The notes: generated from the letters alone by a model not told the origin. Shown: positions 20,172 to 33,290, counted from the stretch's first letter. The stretch: DNA of 64,000 bases from Plicaturopsis crispa FD-325 SS-3 (GCA_000827205.1 KN832560.1:1307442-1371441); one strand, 5' to 3'. Made by a program: numbers and translations.

Positions 20172-23100
20172 TTACCGCTTTCTCTTGCTTCCGGTCTCCA
20201 CCCCAGCAACATCGGGCGTGTTCGCTTTGCTTGCGTCCAGCGGATAGAGGACGCCATCCAACGCCGCCTCGACATCTGCGTAACGCGCACCCATAAGCTT
20301 TGCGAGCTCGGTGTCCCCTGGCGCGATGCTAGCCAAGAACTGCTTCGCCCGCGTGTGCCGCTTTTTCCATTCCGCATGCTGCTGGACCTTGGCCACGGTC
20401 ACGCTCTTCGCGTTCGCGTTTCTCGTGCGCGGGGCCACAAGGCTAATCACGTCTGCCGCATCGGAAATCCGCTTCTCAATATGCGCGCGCTGCTCCTTGG
20501 GCACGGGCACCCTACCCCGCGACATGGACGTGTCCGCCATGAAATGGTCGAGCTTGTTGCATTCTGCGCACCCGCAGCCAATTTTGCGAACTTTGGTGTT
20601 TTCGGTCGGTTTTGCTCCGAGGACGTGGTGCAGATGCAAGCCGACCAGGATCCGGAAGAACAGGCCAAATGGTTCGGTCTGCATGTCGATTTCGTGGTCT
20701 TTCAGCGCCTTGCGAAGGCCGTTCACGACGGGGACGTATACCGTAGTAAAGGCGGTGGGAACGTCTTCCTTCAATGACGGTGAACTGATGATTTTATTGA
20801 ATAGCGCGCCGCACGTATTCCGATGGCCCGCGGAAATGCACAGGTCGACGATTTCCATGACGTGTGCGACCAGTTTGGAGGCCTTAGGCGATTCCTCTTG
20901 CCCGCGGTAATCGAAGACCGACGCATCCCACTGCAAGATGGCACCACGAAGACATTTCTCCATGACCTTTTCGAAGTCGGCTAAGCGCTTTGAGTCTCCC
21001 GGTGTCACTATTGTGTCCCGCTCGCTTTCCAGAGATTCCGCTAGCATCGCCCAGAAGTTGTATATAGATGAAACCTTCACGACCTGTGGCAGAACGCTGG
21101 AGTGTAGGATCAGTTGAGTGTGTTTTGCGCGGGTGACCAGATCACCTACATATCTGAGATGAAGGCAATGCGCCCGCTTTGGGCCGCTTCGACAAAGTAC
21201 GCCACATCCTTTTTTGTGGGTTTTGGGTCTGAGGTGAGGACGTGACTGGTTTGCGCCTTGCACCAACCAGTCACCGTGTCTCGGTCCCCATCAACCCTGG
21301 TTATAGCATTGACAACTGTGTCCAGAAATGTGAACCCTTCCGTCATGCTTTCCCGTCTAGTCAGCACACGTTCGAACCTAAAAATGGAGTCGAACCATTA
21401 GATTATTGGTGGTGATGCATACGGCCAGAAGGATGGAGACACACGCAGGTCGCACTCGCTCAAACGAGAACTGCTTCCATGCCTTGAGGAGTCGTGGGTG
21501 TCCGAGCCCCGCAAAGCTAATGCTTTCACCGCCAGCGTTCACGGCTTTCTCCCATAAAGATACGTCATTCCATGTAATGGATATATCTGCAATCGCACAT
21601 GCAGCTGCGATGTGTTTAGGCCCTAGGCTGCCGAGGACTTTATCGACGAGCGCCTCCTCTGCAGACGAACGGGCAGCGGTGACGGCTTTGAGGAGACTCA
21701 GCGTGTATTCTTCCCCGCCGCGCGATAGCAGGTACGAGATTTCGTACTCGGCTGGGAGGAAAACGAGTGCTGTGCGATGGTGATCTATCGGTTCGTGATG
21801 GATGTTAGCCTGTGAAACTTCGCACTGGGCTGCAACGCAGTGGACATACCAAACCGCCAGCCACCCGAGTCCTGACAGACGTGGTAGAGTGAGCGACATA
21901 ATATTACATTTAATTGGGCGTTCTCACCTGATCGACTTCTTCATCATCGGGCTCTCCTAACTTGTAAAAGCCGTCCGGTATTATTTGCTTTGATTCGACG
22001 TCAATGCTAAGATGAGGGATGGGGTTCCGGTCGATGTCAGCAACCGAGTGCGAGTCAACGTCCAGGCCAGTTGTGGGGTCAAGGCAGTCCCAGAAGTCGG
22101 TGGACGTGTTCTTGGAGGGATTCGGTTTCGGGGGATGCGCATCACCGTCCTCGTCCTCGTCTGTGGCGTAATCAAGATATTCGTCGTCGTCGTTCCTCTC
22201 CGGATACCCATGTCCGTATATTCGCGTCTCAAGCTCTACCAGAAATGCTTTGAACCCCGTCTTCGCACAAACCGCCTTCGCGAGCTGCACCTTTCGCGCA
22301 TCTGCTGGTTCCATACGCCGCACACTGTTCGCACTAGAATAGTTGTGCTTCAGCATGTACGCGACCATTTTTACCTCGTCCGCTTCCTCTGCATATTCGC
22401 TGGCACCCCATCGCTGGAGAACTCCGTATAGCGCGCGGACCGCATGTATGGAATCGTATGGGCATGGATGGGTGTGCCTGAGGTCGTAAACAAGGGCGAG
22501 ACGGTATCCAGATGTTACTGGCTTCATCGTGGGCGCGGAATCAACGTGCCAGGACAGTAATGACGCGGCTGACTGGGAACCGGGCCCCATGTCGAGAATT
22601 TGTGGGGAAGACGAAGGCTGGGATACTTCTAGGCGCCCGCCTGTGTAGCGCGACGGCAAGGCAATCACAATTTTTGCGAAGGTGTTTTCTGGCCCTGGTT
22701 CTTTGGGCCTAGCGCGACGAGCGAGATGGTGTTAGTGGTACTTTTCAATCCGGATATTCTGTGGAACGTACACTTTGGGTACTGGATATCTTGCCGTAGT
22801 ATGTGGTTAGCTTGCGGCGCGAATTGAACTTCAAGTAATACATGTAAGCGTACCTTGATCCCTCTTTCTGGACGATCAACTTTCGGAACACACACTTGGG
22901 AGTAGAGACACTCTGTGCAATTCCCAGCGCAGCGCTAACCGTCCTAGCGACGCCATGGACGTACTCTGCCCACGCCGCGTTTCCAAACGTCACCTCATCG
23001 GCACCCGCCTCCCAGTGGGTGAGCCCCTGGTTTGAGTACTTTGTTTGCAGACTCCAGAATTTCTCCATCGAAACGCGTGTGATGAGTTTTTCGGCGAAGC

Positions 23101-23372
23101 TCGCGTCAAGGGGCAACATGACGCGCCCTTTGCCCGCAATGTGGATCTCTGGATCGGGTGCCTTGGGAAGATAGGACGAATAGGCATACGCGCCTTCCAA
23201 CGCGGATGTGAGGTCTGTCTGCGGGTGCATATAGGTTGCTGAATGGTTATAATCTATAGTATTTCGTCCAGCGTAGTACCCGAAGACGACGTACCCTGAG
23301 ATTGTGGTTGCAGAGCAAATCTGAGTGGACATCCGAGACCTCATCTTCACTACTCGTAGCAGTATTCTCCAT
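20172..23372 (-). CDS. 2-oxoglutarate/Fe(II) oxygenase-fold protein, ligand residues missing
   Basis: A large multi-exon protein of a fungal family related to prolyl 4-hydroxylase-like 2OG oxygenases. The start at 23372 opens an acidic N-terminus (SSEDEVSD), and a 76-bp intron follows. Family landmarks are TFGNAAWAEYV, KLIVQKEGSR, IVIALPSRYTGGRLEV, KPVTSGYRLALVYDL, and a long C-terminal region ending in a basic tail (GSKRKR). In active relatives the iron is held by an HxD just after the KL...EGS segment and by a histidine just before KPVTSGYR. Here the best in-frame splicing gives YPVPKVPKEPG where HxD is expected, and DSAPTMKPVTSGYR where the histidine is expected, so all three ligands seem lost while the frame stays open. 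It may be a non-catalytic member. The splice at the first site uses an 18-bp micro-exon and needs RNA support. Confidence 0.7.
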
Positions 23373-24330
23373 GGCTATAGCTGCCAGAATAAGTGCCGTT
23401 TGAGAGCACACGAAAGTTTAGACGGACAAAATTGTTGCGCGTCCGAGTTGGCGCGTCGTTGGGCACCGCGTATAGGGGCTTTGCACCGTCCTAATCTAGA
23501 CCTTCCCCTAATCAAACTGCCCAGCTTCCGAGTTTCAAGTTCAATCTCGTTCACTCTTCAGCAACGTCCTAAGTTTCAACATATTTTCGCAAGAGATCCA
23601 ACAAAGATCCAACGTGAATATGTTGCTCAACCCCCCAATGAGTGCTCGTGCGACGTGTGCCCATAAACTTGCACCTTGAGGTGTGTTTTTCTGCTTGCGA
23701 TACAACGCGGCCGGTACTGCCGACTGAAAGCATCATATTCATAGGTGGAATACTAGACTTGTCAGTCCTTGTGAAGCATACGGCTGTTGAACTAGGAGCT
23801 CGCACGTCTTGTTCAGGCTCTTCAAAGAGCCATGTTACGGACCGTCGGCCTACAAACTTCCACCCTTGGCACCCTCGACGCAACGATGTTCGATTCCATC
23901 AGAGGTAGATGCACTCTGTCGATCTACTTGCAGGTAGCGCTCATTCTCGATGCGTCTTCTGGGTGATGCGTCCGCTTAATTTCCACTGTTGGTAGGTCCC
24001 AGAGCGCGCCTCCAGGCATACCAGAACATGCCACGTGGACAGAGAACATACATTAACCTCTGAGGGTTTTTGGCCGTTCGCTGCTGGCTTTACGATAATC
24101 CCGGGTCACACCAAGGGCACACGAAATGGCACGTCTTCTAGCCAATCGCAGGACGCAGGTGTACATGTCCCTTCGGATAAGCATGGAGCAAATATCGTAT
24201 TTGGAAGCGCTTGTTCAGGTATTTACACAACGAATAAAATTCCCAATTGACGTGGCGGCTCTCTTGTCTCAGCCATCTGCAAGCCCTTGTCCTCCCTGAT
24301 TTTTCTCGTGCTCTTTCTACGTCTCCTGCT
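23373..24330. other. Shared divergent promoter region
   Basis: Just under 1 kb between two divergently transcribed genes, the oxygenase-fold protein (minus) and the P-type ATPase (plus). No gene is supported; it presumably carries both promoters. Confidence 0.5.
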
Positions 24331-27300
24331 ATGGATAGCACGAAGGAGGAAGCCTCAGAACCTCCAGCTCAGGATCAACCGTCCGCCCGAAATGAAGACA
24401 TTGCGGCGGCAGCCCGTGCCGTTGCGTTCCCGGAGGAACGTGAAGCCCATGACGAAAAGCACATCGGTGGAAGGAGACCCAAGGGTGCGGAAATGAACCG
24501 CGAGCTCACACAGGAAGACAGAGATCTCGCAGCTGCTGGATATGAACATCTCGATGAACAAAGAACGAAGCAGAACGCCCGAGAATTGGACAATGTCGAT
24601 ATCACCGAGCACGCTTTGTCCTTCGAGGCAGTTCAGGATGCTTTGAAGACCTCGTTCTCCGCGAAGGACCCGGCTAGCTCTGCGGGACTCACTTCTGAGG
24701 AGGCCCGTGCAAGGCTCGCACGCGACGGACAAAATATTCTGACCCCTCCGAAGAAGAAGTCGGCGCTGAGAAAGGTTTCGTCCCCCTCTCAAGAGTGCGG
24801 GGCCTCAGCTGATCGGCTTTATTTACAGTATTTTGACTGCTTGATGACCATGTTCAATCTTCTTCTGATCCTCGCTGGTCGGCTTTTCGTCATTCGTCGT
24901 CCGAGCATGGATTGACTTTCACTACAGGTATTCTGGAATACATACTCCTCGGCATACAATTCAAGGTACGGCTCCCCAGCCGCTTTATGTGGCGGGTCTA
25001 ACAGTCCTATTTGATGCAGGAAAATTTCCAGAATACTTATCTCGGCGGAATCTTGATCGCTGTCGCGTTTCTCAATGCGTTCATTGAGTTTTACCAGCTT
25101 CAAAAATCCGAAGCAATCCTCGCGTCCTTCTTGGCCATGATTCCGCCCTCATGCCGTGTTGTTCGCGACGGTACAATCTCGTCCATCCCTGCGGCGGAAC
25201 TAGTCAAAGGTGATATCGTGCTTCTGGTACGTGCATGCCCCTGCTTGCAGACGTCCTTAGCAGAGCTAACCATCGGACAATAGCGCGTTGGCGACAAGAC
25301 ACCGGCAGATCTGGTACTATTTGCGGCGAGTGATCTGAAAGTCGACAACAGCAGTTTGACGGGCGAGTCTGAGCCGCAAGAGCGCGCCCCCCTCCCTACT
25401 GGCTCTAAATCCAGGCCGGTTGAAGCAGAGAATCTGGTCTGTAGTCTGAATTGGTCCTTGCCGACTGCTTCTGACCGTCTCATAGGCTTTCAACTCCACA
25501 TTAGTTGTGAACGGCGAAGCATGGGGAGGTAAGAGGTCGCTAAACCGTTGCATGTTCGCCGCTGAAGCCGTTGCCTTTACAGCTGTCGTTCGAACAGGAG
25601 ATCATACGTTTATCGGTCTAGTGATTCCATCTGTGTGTTACACCGTCCGCTAACACAAATCGTAATGCAGGCCAAATCGCTGCCCTCACTGGCGGGGAAA
25701 GTGGCAACCAGTCGCCTCTCGGGGTGGAAATGTGCGTCAGTCGGCTAAACATACGTGGGCTGTCTAACAACAACCTTCTAGTGGCCGTTTTGTCATGATG
25801 GTCTCGTCTATTGCTATCATATTCGCGATCGTTTTCTTCGTTGTTGGCATTACAACAGCCTATAAGGGCAAGGCCGCGCAAACCGTCACATTTGCAGTTT
25901 CTATCCTAGTGGCGTTTGTTCCTGAGGGATTACCATCTGTTGTAACGCTTCTGTGAGTAGCTATACGCTCACCATCTCTCGGGAGCTAGACCTGATTATG
26001 TGCAGACTTTCTATAGCTGCGAAGAGGATGGCAAAACAAAATGTCCTCGTCAAAGATCTCCAGGGAGTCGAAACTCTGGGCTCAGTAAGTAAACATGCCG
26101 GCCTTTTCTCATTTTGGATGCTTATGCCTCACGTAGCTTACTTTGCTTGCCACCGACAAGACAGGCACGCTCACTCGAAACCAGATGACAGTGATTATAT
26201 TCCCAAATCTAGTTGACTACTCCAAATATTCACGATACGGTTTAGGTTACAAATGTCTGGAGCGGCGGGAAGATGTATTCGGCTTTCCAAGTACGTCGCT
26301 TGCGTCTACAAGGTGCCCTTTGCTGATTAGTCCACGCAGTCAAACAACGACGACCAAGATACGGAGAAGTTCTCTATCGAGGCCCCCGGCATGTGCGAAA
26401 TGGTGGACATTGCAGCCCTCAACTCTCGTGTCAAGTTCGATAAGACAGACGTGCCCTTCGATCAGAGAGAAATACTGGGCGACGCTACTGAAACTGGGCT
26501 GACGCGCTTCGCTGGCCGCCAGCTTCCGCAATACGATGAGCATCAGAAACGATTCCCTAAGGTTTTTGAGATCCCGTTCAATTCGACAAATAAATGGGCG
26601 TTGGTTATCGTACGTGTCTGTTTCTCTGAATCTGGTTTACACGACTGACTATAGTTGACAGCTGAACAAAGCGCATGCGAAGGGTGACCTTACTGCATAC
26701 ATCAAGGGTGCACCTGAGCGTGTTTTGGCGAAGTGTTCTACATATCTCAGAGACGGTCGAGAGATACCAATCTCAGATGAGTTTCGCGCGCTGTACGACG
26801 AGGCTTACGACGTACGCCACGCCGCACTTCTGTTCCCTGTGCGAAAATTCTGCTAACATGGTGATCGGTAGTACATGGCGTCTCGTGGGCATCGCGTCAT
26901 CGCTGCTGCTCAGGCTCTGCTTCCACAGGACACGTATGGAGAAGATTATGCCTTCTCTAAGAAGGAAGGGGAATACCCCAGTACCAATTATTGCTTCGTT
27001 GGCCTTGTGTCTTTGGAGGACCCTCCGAAGCACGGCGTTCGTGAAGCTATCGGTGCTCTCCGTCTGGCAGGCATCAAGGTCATGATGGTCACTGGTGAGG
27101 CATACATAGGTTTCCAATACGCATGCTCTGACGCTATCTCAAATACAGGAGATCACCCGAAGACTGCCGAGGCGATAGCCCGCAAGATAAACCTCATACT
27201 TGGTGACACCAGAGAAACTCTGAGTGCGAGGACCAATCGCAACATCGAGGATATCTACGAGGATGAGGTGAACGCAGTCGTGGTCCATGGGGATGATATA

Positions 27301-29516
27301 GATCGTTTGGAGGGCTGGCAGTGGGACCAAAGTGCGCGTCTCTTGTCTACCATTACCATTGGCATGCTAACGAAGTTGTCTAGTCTTTGCCAAGCAGGAA
27401 ATCGTCTTCGCGCGTACCTCCCCGAAGCACAAACTTGAGATTGGTAGGCTAACCGTGACTATCGCAGGTGGCAGCTTTCTCACGGCAACGTTACAGTCAA
27501 ACGCGCTCAAGCCCTGGGACATATCGTGGGAGTGTAAGCGTGTCCGTTGGTTTTTTTTCCTTCACTACTTACTTAGAGTTACCAGAACGGGGGACGGAGT
27601 AAACGACTCGCCTGCACTGAAGAAGGTGCGTTCCCATCTAAAGCCTTGGTTGTTGGCGAAATCGTTACTTACTTAGCCCGCATGCAGGCTGACCTCGGGA
27701 TCGCGATGAATATATCTGGGTCCGATGTCTCTAAGGAAGCAGCAAACATGATATTGCTCGGTAATATTTCTCAACTGCACGTCTGGTATATCAATGCTCA
27801 CTTTACTCACACTATTTCAGATGATAACTTTGCTTCCACCGTCAGTAAGTGGTCTTAGATCGAACACCGAAACAATGCGGATTGCTGAAGCATCGTTCTT
27901 AGAGGGTGTCGCCGAAGGCCGACAGATCTTCGTCAACCTCAAACGCTCTATCCAGTATGTCCTCGATGCTAACAGCTCCTGCTACCGAGGACCTGACTAC
28001 TTTGATTGACTAGATACACGCTTTCTCACAGTACACCTGAAGTCATCCCGCAACTTTTATGTATGTCAAAAGCACCTGTCCTTCAAGCTGCTGAGCAAGA
28101 TCTGACCGTGCAACAGATGTGGTGGTGCCGGTACCACTCCCACTCCCTGCCATCCTCATCCTTGTCATCGGTGGGTGTCTCTGATTCTACGCGTAGAAAG
28201 TTCAAAAGCACTGACGATTGTGAAGATCTCGGCTTTGAGCTCTTTGTCGCTGTAAGTGGGACATGCACGTCGCTGTTCGTCTTGACTGACAACCCTCCTA
28301 CTGGCAGCTGTCATTTGCTTGGGACAAACCAGAAACGGAAGATGGCCTCATGCGCATGAGTCCACGTAAACCTGGTTAGTGCTAGTTACGCTACCCAATC
28401 CGATCTACTAACGAGTTCCATCGTGGATTATATAGTTAACGACAGGTCTATCCGTTCGATAAAGAAGCGGGCTATGCGGCGCACAAAGACGCTAGCTCGC
28501 GATACCGAAACCCTTCAGCCCATACCACCGGGTCGCGTGTCCGCAGGTGTGGCCAAGCTCAAGGCACCATTCACGCGAGCCTTTTGGGAAGACGCGCTGG
28601 AGAGTACAGACGGTGAGACCTTGGTGGACGCTAAATTGCTGAGCTATGCGTACCTGGAGGCGGGACTCATCGAGATGATCGGAGCGTGCGTTTCATTGTT
28701 CTCTCTGCGCGTATGAGTAGTAAGCTGCGGACTGACGAGGTTTTTGGGGTTGGCAGCCTCGTCGCGTACTTCCTCGTCTTCTTCAAGAGCGGCTTTTCAC
28801 CCAATGATTTGCGCAGAGCACAGCTCCAGATTTCTAACCGTTCGTTTCCATCTCATCCTCAACGTCTAGGTGCTGAGTGCTCTTTTGACCTCAGCGTACT
28901 TCACAAAGAGTAGCCCGGACTTTGTGAATAGCTGTGGACAGATTCTCGATGCATCGAAGCAAGTCGACGCTTTGGCGAAAGCCCAGTCAATTGGTGCGAT
29001 CCTAGATATACATGATTTCGGGGACAAGGCTGATATCCACTGAGCAGTGTACCTGTCAGTCTTCATCATGCAATGCTTCAACGTAAGTACTCACTCTCTG
29101 TCGCTACCCTTCTCACACTCGCACCACCAGGTCTTCGCCGTCAAAGCGAAATTCGCGTTCCCCTTCGGCCGGCGCGTCGTCGGGAACGGGTGGAACTTCG
29201 CGGGCATCCTCGCGGGCGCGTGTCTCGGGATGTTCGTGATCTACACGCCGCCCCTGCATGTCGTCTTCGGGGGCACGGACGCGCTGTCGCCGCTGTACTG
29301 GCTCGTGCCCGTTGCGTTTGGCGTCCTGCTGCTCGGGTGGGCAAGCGTGAGGGTGCTGCTGTTGAAGAAGTCGATCGAGAGCGGGAAGGTGAAGGATATC
29401 GCGGGGCTCATGATGTGTACGTGCACCGTTATCGAATTTGAAACGCATGCCGCTCACGGGAATATCTTTCAGTCCCGACTATGAGGACGATGAGCATGCG
29501 CTCGAAGACACATTGA
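24331..29516 (+). CDS. P-type ATPase, Na+/K+-type (group IIC)
   Basis: A membrane cation pump of the group that includes animal Na+/K+- and H+/K+-ATPase alpha subunits; fungal members are held to transport alkali cations at the plasma or an internal membrane. I could join 32 exons, all with GT-AG introns, into one frame of 1159 residues. Motifs in order: N-terminal cytoplasmic domain with ITEHALSFEAV, TGES in the actuator domain, PEGLP in the fourth membrane segment, KDLQGVETLGS then DKTGTLTRN (phosphorylated Asp), KGAPER, TSPKHKLEIV, TGDGVNDSPALKKADLG, and six C-terminal membrane segments ending in FPTMRTMS. Every catalytic motif is intact. Exon 1 is 24331-24774 and the last is 29473-29516. 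It converges with the MCP1-like gene, 90 bp away. The many tiny exons (several of 24-50 bp) are unusual even for basidiomycetes. Confidence 0.95.
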
Positions 29517-29606
29517 ATATTACGGCGCACCTGAATGATTAGTTACAGAGACTAGGGTATATACACGTCCATATATCGTGAAGAAGTAGCACATGTGTAC
29601 AGTAAT

Positions 29607-30410
29607 CTACAGCCGGTATATAGCAGATTGGGTGAAAGCGGCGAGATATCTCTCTGCCACCGACGCGAAGGTCATCAGCGGCTCTTGCGAGAGGAACACC
29701 AAGCCCGAGATAATCGACACCGCCGAGCCCAGCGCAATGATCCTCGACACTTCCTTCTTCATTCCGCCAAACGTCTTTCTCAGGCGTGTATTCCAGATCG
29801 TGCGCATGCCCTCCGTAGAATGGATAGACATCCCGCCAATGAGACCGAGGTAGAGGAACCAGCTACGCCACGGGAACGCGCGCAGGCCGACCTTGACAAA
29901 TTCGTAGTCGAGCTCCGCGGGGCCGACGGCGAAGATGGGCGCGCCGGGGAGGGCGGGGCTGATGCGGTGCGTGAAGTAGTGGACGGGGAGGAACGCGAGG
30001 ACGCCAAACGCCGAGACGGTGAGGAGGCTGGACAGCGGGCGAGGCGGGCGCTCGGGCGGTGACAGTACACGTTTCAGAATTGAGGCTAGGATATGGATTA
30101 CGATGGGCGCTTTGACAAGGTACGTTTCGCCGAAGGGTGTCTGGTAGTACTCGCGCCCCAAAAGCTGCAAGGCGAGAGTGTTGTGAATGATGGCACAATT
30201 CGTATACCACCTCAGACTCACCATGACCTGCGACGCGAGCGAAGAACCGCCCAAGTTTGCGAGAACGGGCGCAGAGAGGTGAATGAGGAGAAACGTCGTG
30301 ATAAATGGCGCGGTGCCATGAGCAATGTTGGTTAGGTATGGGATGGCTGCCTTCCTATACCCCGCCAATGCGCCGCTGGAGAATGGTCCTGACGAGACGC
30401 CCTTGTCCAT
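29607..30410 (-). CDS. MCP1: MCP1-like mitochondrial outer-membrane protein (DUF1691)
   Basis: Homologue of yeast MDM10-complementing protein 1, a multi-pass mitochondrial outer-membrane protein linked to lipid homeostasis. The family signature is clear: IAHGTAPFITTFLLIHLSAP, LGGSSLASQVM, LLGREYYQTPFGETYL and a C-terminal PWRSWFLYLGLIGG segment. Several hydrophobic segments are spread along the chain. A 57-bp intron that has no stop and is in frame interrupts SQVM and LLGRE (GTGAGT...TTGCAG), so an unspliced reading would carry 19 extra residues. The start at 30410 is the first ATG; the frame is open upstream, so an extra 5' exon is possible. Confidence 0.85.
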   Translation of the reverse strand: MDKGVSSGPFSSGALAGYRKAAIPYLTNIAHGTAPFITTFLLIHLSAPVLANLGGSSLASQVMVSLRWYTNCAIIHNTLALQLLGREYYQTPFGETYLVKAPIVIHILASILKRVLSPPERPPRPLSSLLTVSAFGVLAFLPVHYFTHRISPALPGAPIFAVGPAELDYEFVKVGLRAFPWRSWFLYLGLIGGMSIHSTEGMRTIWNTRLRKTFGGMKKEVSRIIALGSAVSIISGLVFLSQEPLMTFASVAERYLAAFTQSAIYRL

Positions 30411-30899
30411 GGCTACCTTCAAGTCAAAGAAAACGATGATGAAGGTCGGGAACAAGAGGTAAATGTCGACGATAATTGTCGACTCTAGGCAAGCTGGTCT
30501 ATCGGACGCGTCGCCTCGGCGTGCTGTCTAGGGCCAATCAGAAGGCGGGGGATTCACTCGGCCCGCCCCGAAGCTACTTTACTCTTCTGCTGCATTCAGG
30601 CTTCATACAATTCACGCCTACGAGGACTGCACTACATATCTATGATTTTGCTCTACAACCGTTGGACTAGGACATAGCGACTCCTGGACCAAAAGCGACG
30701 AAATGGCTCTGCTGCGCGACACAACAGAGCCTGAGGAACGTCTAACCATGCACCTACGGAAGAGGTGTATTTTCCACAATCGAGAGGTTTCGGCCACCGG
30801 TGTCCTCGTCTGACGGCCGTCCGCAGAGTAGCACAAAGAGACCAGGAACTGCCGCTGAGAGTCGATATTGGATGTACGCGGTGTCCCTGTCAAGTCCCT

Positions 30900-31474
30900 A
30901 CTTGCACTCGTATATCGACATCATGGTCGACGCTAGGACTTTCCTCGACCCCTTCTCTAGGATTAGGTGAGTATCCGCTGTCCAGGGTACATGGTGGAAG
31001 ACTAATTATGTTGGCTGAAGTCGCTGATATAGGTGTATTTGTTACGGACTTGCTTTGAATTAGCGGCCATCGTTTTGCTCAGTGCTATTGTTGTGACTGC
31101 TTTCGAATTCGCACCCATTTATCTCTGTATCATCTTCTGAAGCTCTCAGGCAAGTCTTTTGTGTTTCCGATCGTAGTCGACGACATCAAATACTGAGCAA
31201 CGACATTGAGTAGTCGTACAAGTCTTCTCATTCAACACCATCTGTAATCCCCCGCATCGCTCGAACCTCCAAAGTATCCTGCTACTGTCGTTGTATATCT
31301 GGGCCACGTAGCTGCATCCACCCTGCTATCTCGGATATCTTGTTGCTGCACAGGTGCGTTCCGACACATTAACCAAGCTTCGTCGACACTGAGGTACCTT
31401 TCACAGCTATCGTCGACTGTGTTTCATTCGAGAAACCAGCCTTTATTGTCTACAGTAGACTTACAGCCTCAGCG
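30900..31474 (+). repeat. 5' flank of DUF6699-like copy D
   Basis: Reverse-complement relative of the flanks of copies A-C, recognisable from the segment around 'ggtcgacgctaggact' to 'catcaaatactgagcaacg'. The 'gatcggaccgcgaaatca' box of the other flanks is not seen here. The 490 bp between this and the MCP1-like gene hold nothing I can name. Confidence 0.65.
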
Positions 31475-32792
31475 ATGAGCAGCGCTCCCGCCGACCCCCC
31501 TCAGCCAAACCATCGACGAGGAGAGCCAGGCCCCTCGATCCTTCGCTCGACACGCACGAACTCTCTACTGGATCCAGGAGATGCTTCGAATGAGGGAGAA
31601 GACACCGTCGCAGAGGTTAATGCTCGCTTTGAAAAGCTTGGACGCCCGCGAAAGTCACTAGAGGATTATTACGGACCCGGGGCACGCTCGGAGCATTCCG
31701 ACGATCTCCCTAGGCCCTCACGGCTAGAAGGCAGCTCCGGCAAGCTCGTACAAGACAACACGTTGACGAGCCAACGCGACATGGCGGCTCATCGAAGCGA
31801 TGCAACTTTGCAGGGTGCATTGCCGTTCCTCTATCAGCAACAATTCGTACCCGTTTTTGGTCCCGGTTTGAGCCCGTATTCTCTTCCGTTCATAAACGGC
31901 GAAATGATTACTTCGGCTTCGATACCGCCTGGGGCTCTCCCCGAATACATCGTTTACAGGAAGGCTGTAACGCTCCCTCAAGAACAGAAACCGTCGCCTC
32001 CCGTCCGCAGACCTTGTCGCCGATCCATTCCACCTTTAAAACGCCCACGGCAGGACCAACCGGATCACTTTCTCGATGTATTCAGAGATGCCGTCATGGA
32101 TCACTGGCTAACTGGGAGCAATCGTTCGTCCCCTTTCTTTTTCTACGCGTAGCGTGATTCATTGGATCCTACCTATGTCAGATGGACCAGTCCTTCAGCC
32201 ATTATTGCTGCCTCATGTGGAAGCATGCCTGGAGCTGAACCCCCTGCTTAGCCCACCTTCACCGGATGAAACACCCCAACATCGCGTCAACTGGGAAATG
32301 TTATTTCCGTCATCATATGCGCGCTGCTCGCACACTGTGTCTGAGGAGACCTGGTCCGAACACCTCTATTCCCCGGCTACCTTTCCGCGACTGCGCACAA
32401 TCTTTATCATATCGCGATCTTTTCCCTGGATCATCGATGTCAACCCCGAAGATGTCAACATCGGCGTAACGTGTGGCGACGTCCTCGATGAAATCTACTC
32501 GTACCTGCATGTCAAGGTGGTCCGCGAAGAGATTCGGGCTCTTCCTTCATCAGATTTGAGCGCTTTCAATGCTGCGTATCAAAAAAATCGTGCGAGGCGA
32601 GATGAGCATGGAGAACCTGCCATCTCCTTGCTGAGACGTTCGGCTGCCATGAGGAGACTAGATTGGCTTTCCCGCAAAACTTTTTTCGGCGGACTGGATC
32701 GCGATGACGCGTATATCTCAGAGAGATTCGGTGTAGCCTTCCCCGCGACGTTTGTCTTGCATCCACGAGAGACCGCCGTCAAGGCAGCTTGA
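31475..32792 (+). CDS. DUF6699-like protein, copy D
   Basis: Two exons (31475-32123 and 32182-32792) give 419 residues. The tail has PNHR, PGPSILRSTRTNS, RFEKLGRPRKSLEDYYGP and a LPFLYQQQFVPVFGPG stretch shared closely with copy B; the domain has SYARCSH, SPATFPR, CGDVLDEIYSYLH and FGGLDRDDAY. It is intact, with the same phase-1 intron. Together with its flank it looks like an inverted duplicate of a B-type cassette moved 21 kb. Function unknown. Confidence 0.8.
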
Positions 32793-32959
32793 GCAAGACG
32801 TCACCAACATTCACTCTTAGCATTTTTCGATACCCACGCGCAATCCTTGACTAGGAAACACTGTCGCCCGTTTCTTTGTCCTTGGCTTAGTACTTGATAT
32901 CGCTAGCTCGTGCTTGTTCCTCGGAATCCGTAGTGTCCTTGGTGCTATCTGCATCAACT

Positions 32960-33195
32960 TGAGAACACGTACATACCTTGTACTGGTGATTGTAGATGAA
33001 ATACAACGGCCCCAGGCTTTGTAGTACGAAGCACGTCGACATACTAGGAGACCCTTGTACAATTTCGACGTCGACGGTCGGATACAAGTGTCGAATACAA
33101 GGGATGGTGCCCCGCGCGCCAACGGGCTGCAGCGGCGCAGCTCAAGTTGAAGTACTGGAGACTCACTTTGTCTTCAGCCTTCAGCTTCAATCAAT
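32960..33195 (+). repeat. Direct repeat, left copy (stranded promoter-like segment)
   Basis: Matches 34895-35160 in the same orientation, including runs such as 'agcacgtcgacata' and 'acccttgtacaatttcgacg'. In the right copy this sequence ends just before the start codon of the S10 peptidase; here no S10 coding sequence follows. Confidence 0.7.
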
Positions 33196-33290
33196 CATCC
33201 GTGAATCTGTGGCAGCATAATACACAATCCTACGCCACTACTTATGAGGGAAAGTTCATATCTGTGTCGTATTGAGGGAAGACACGTATA

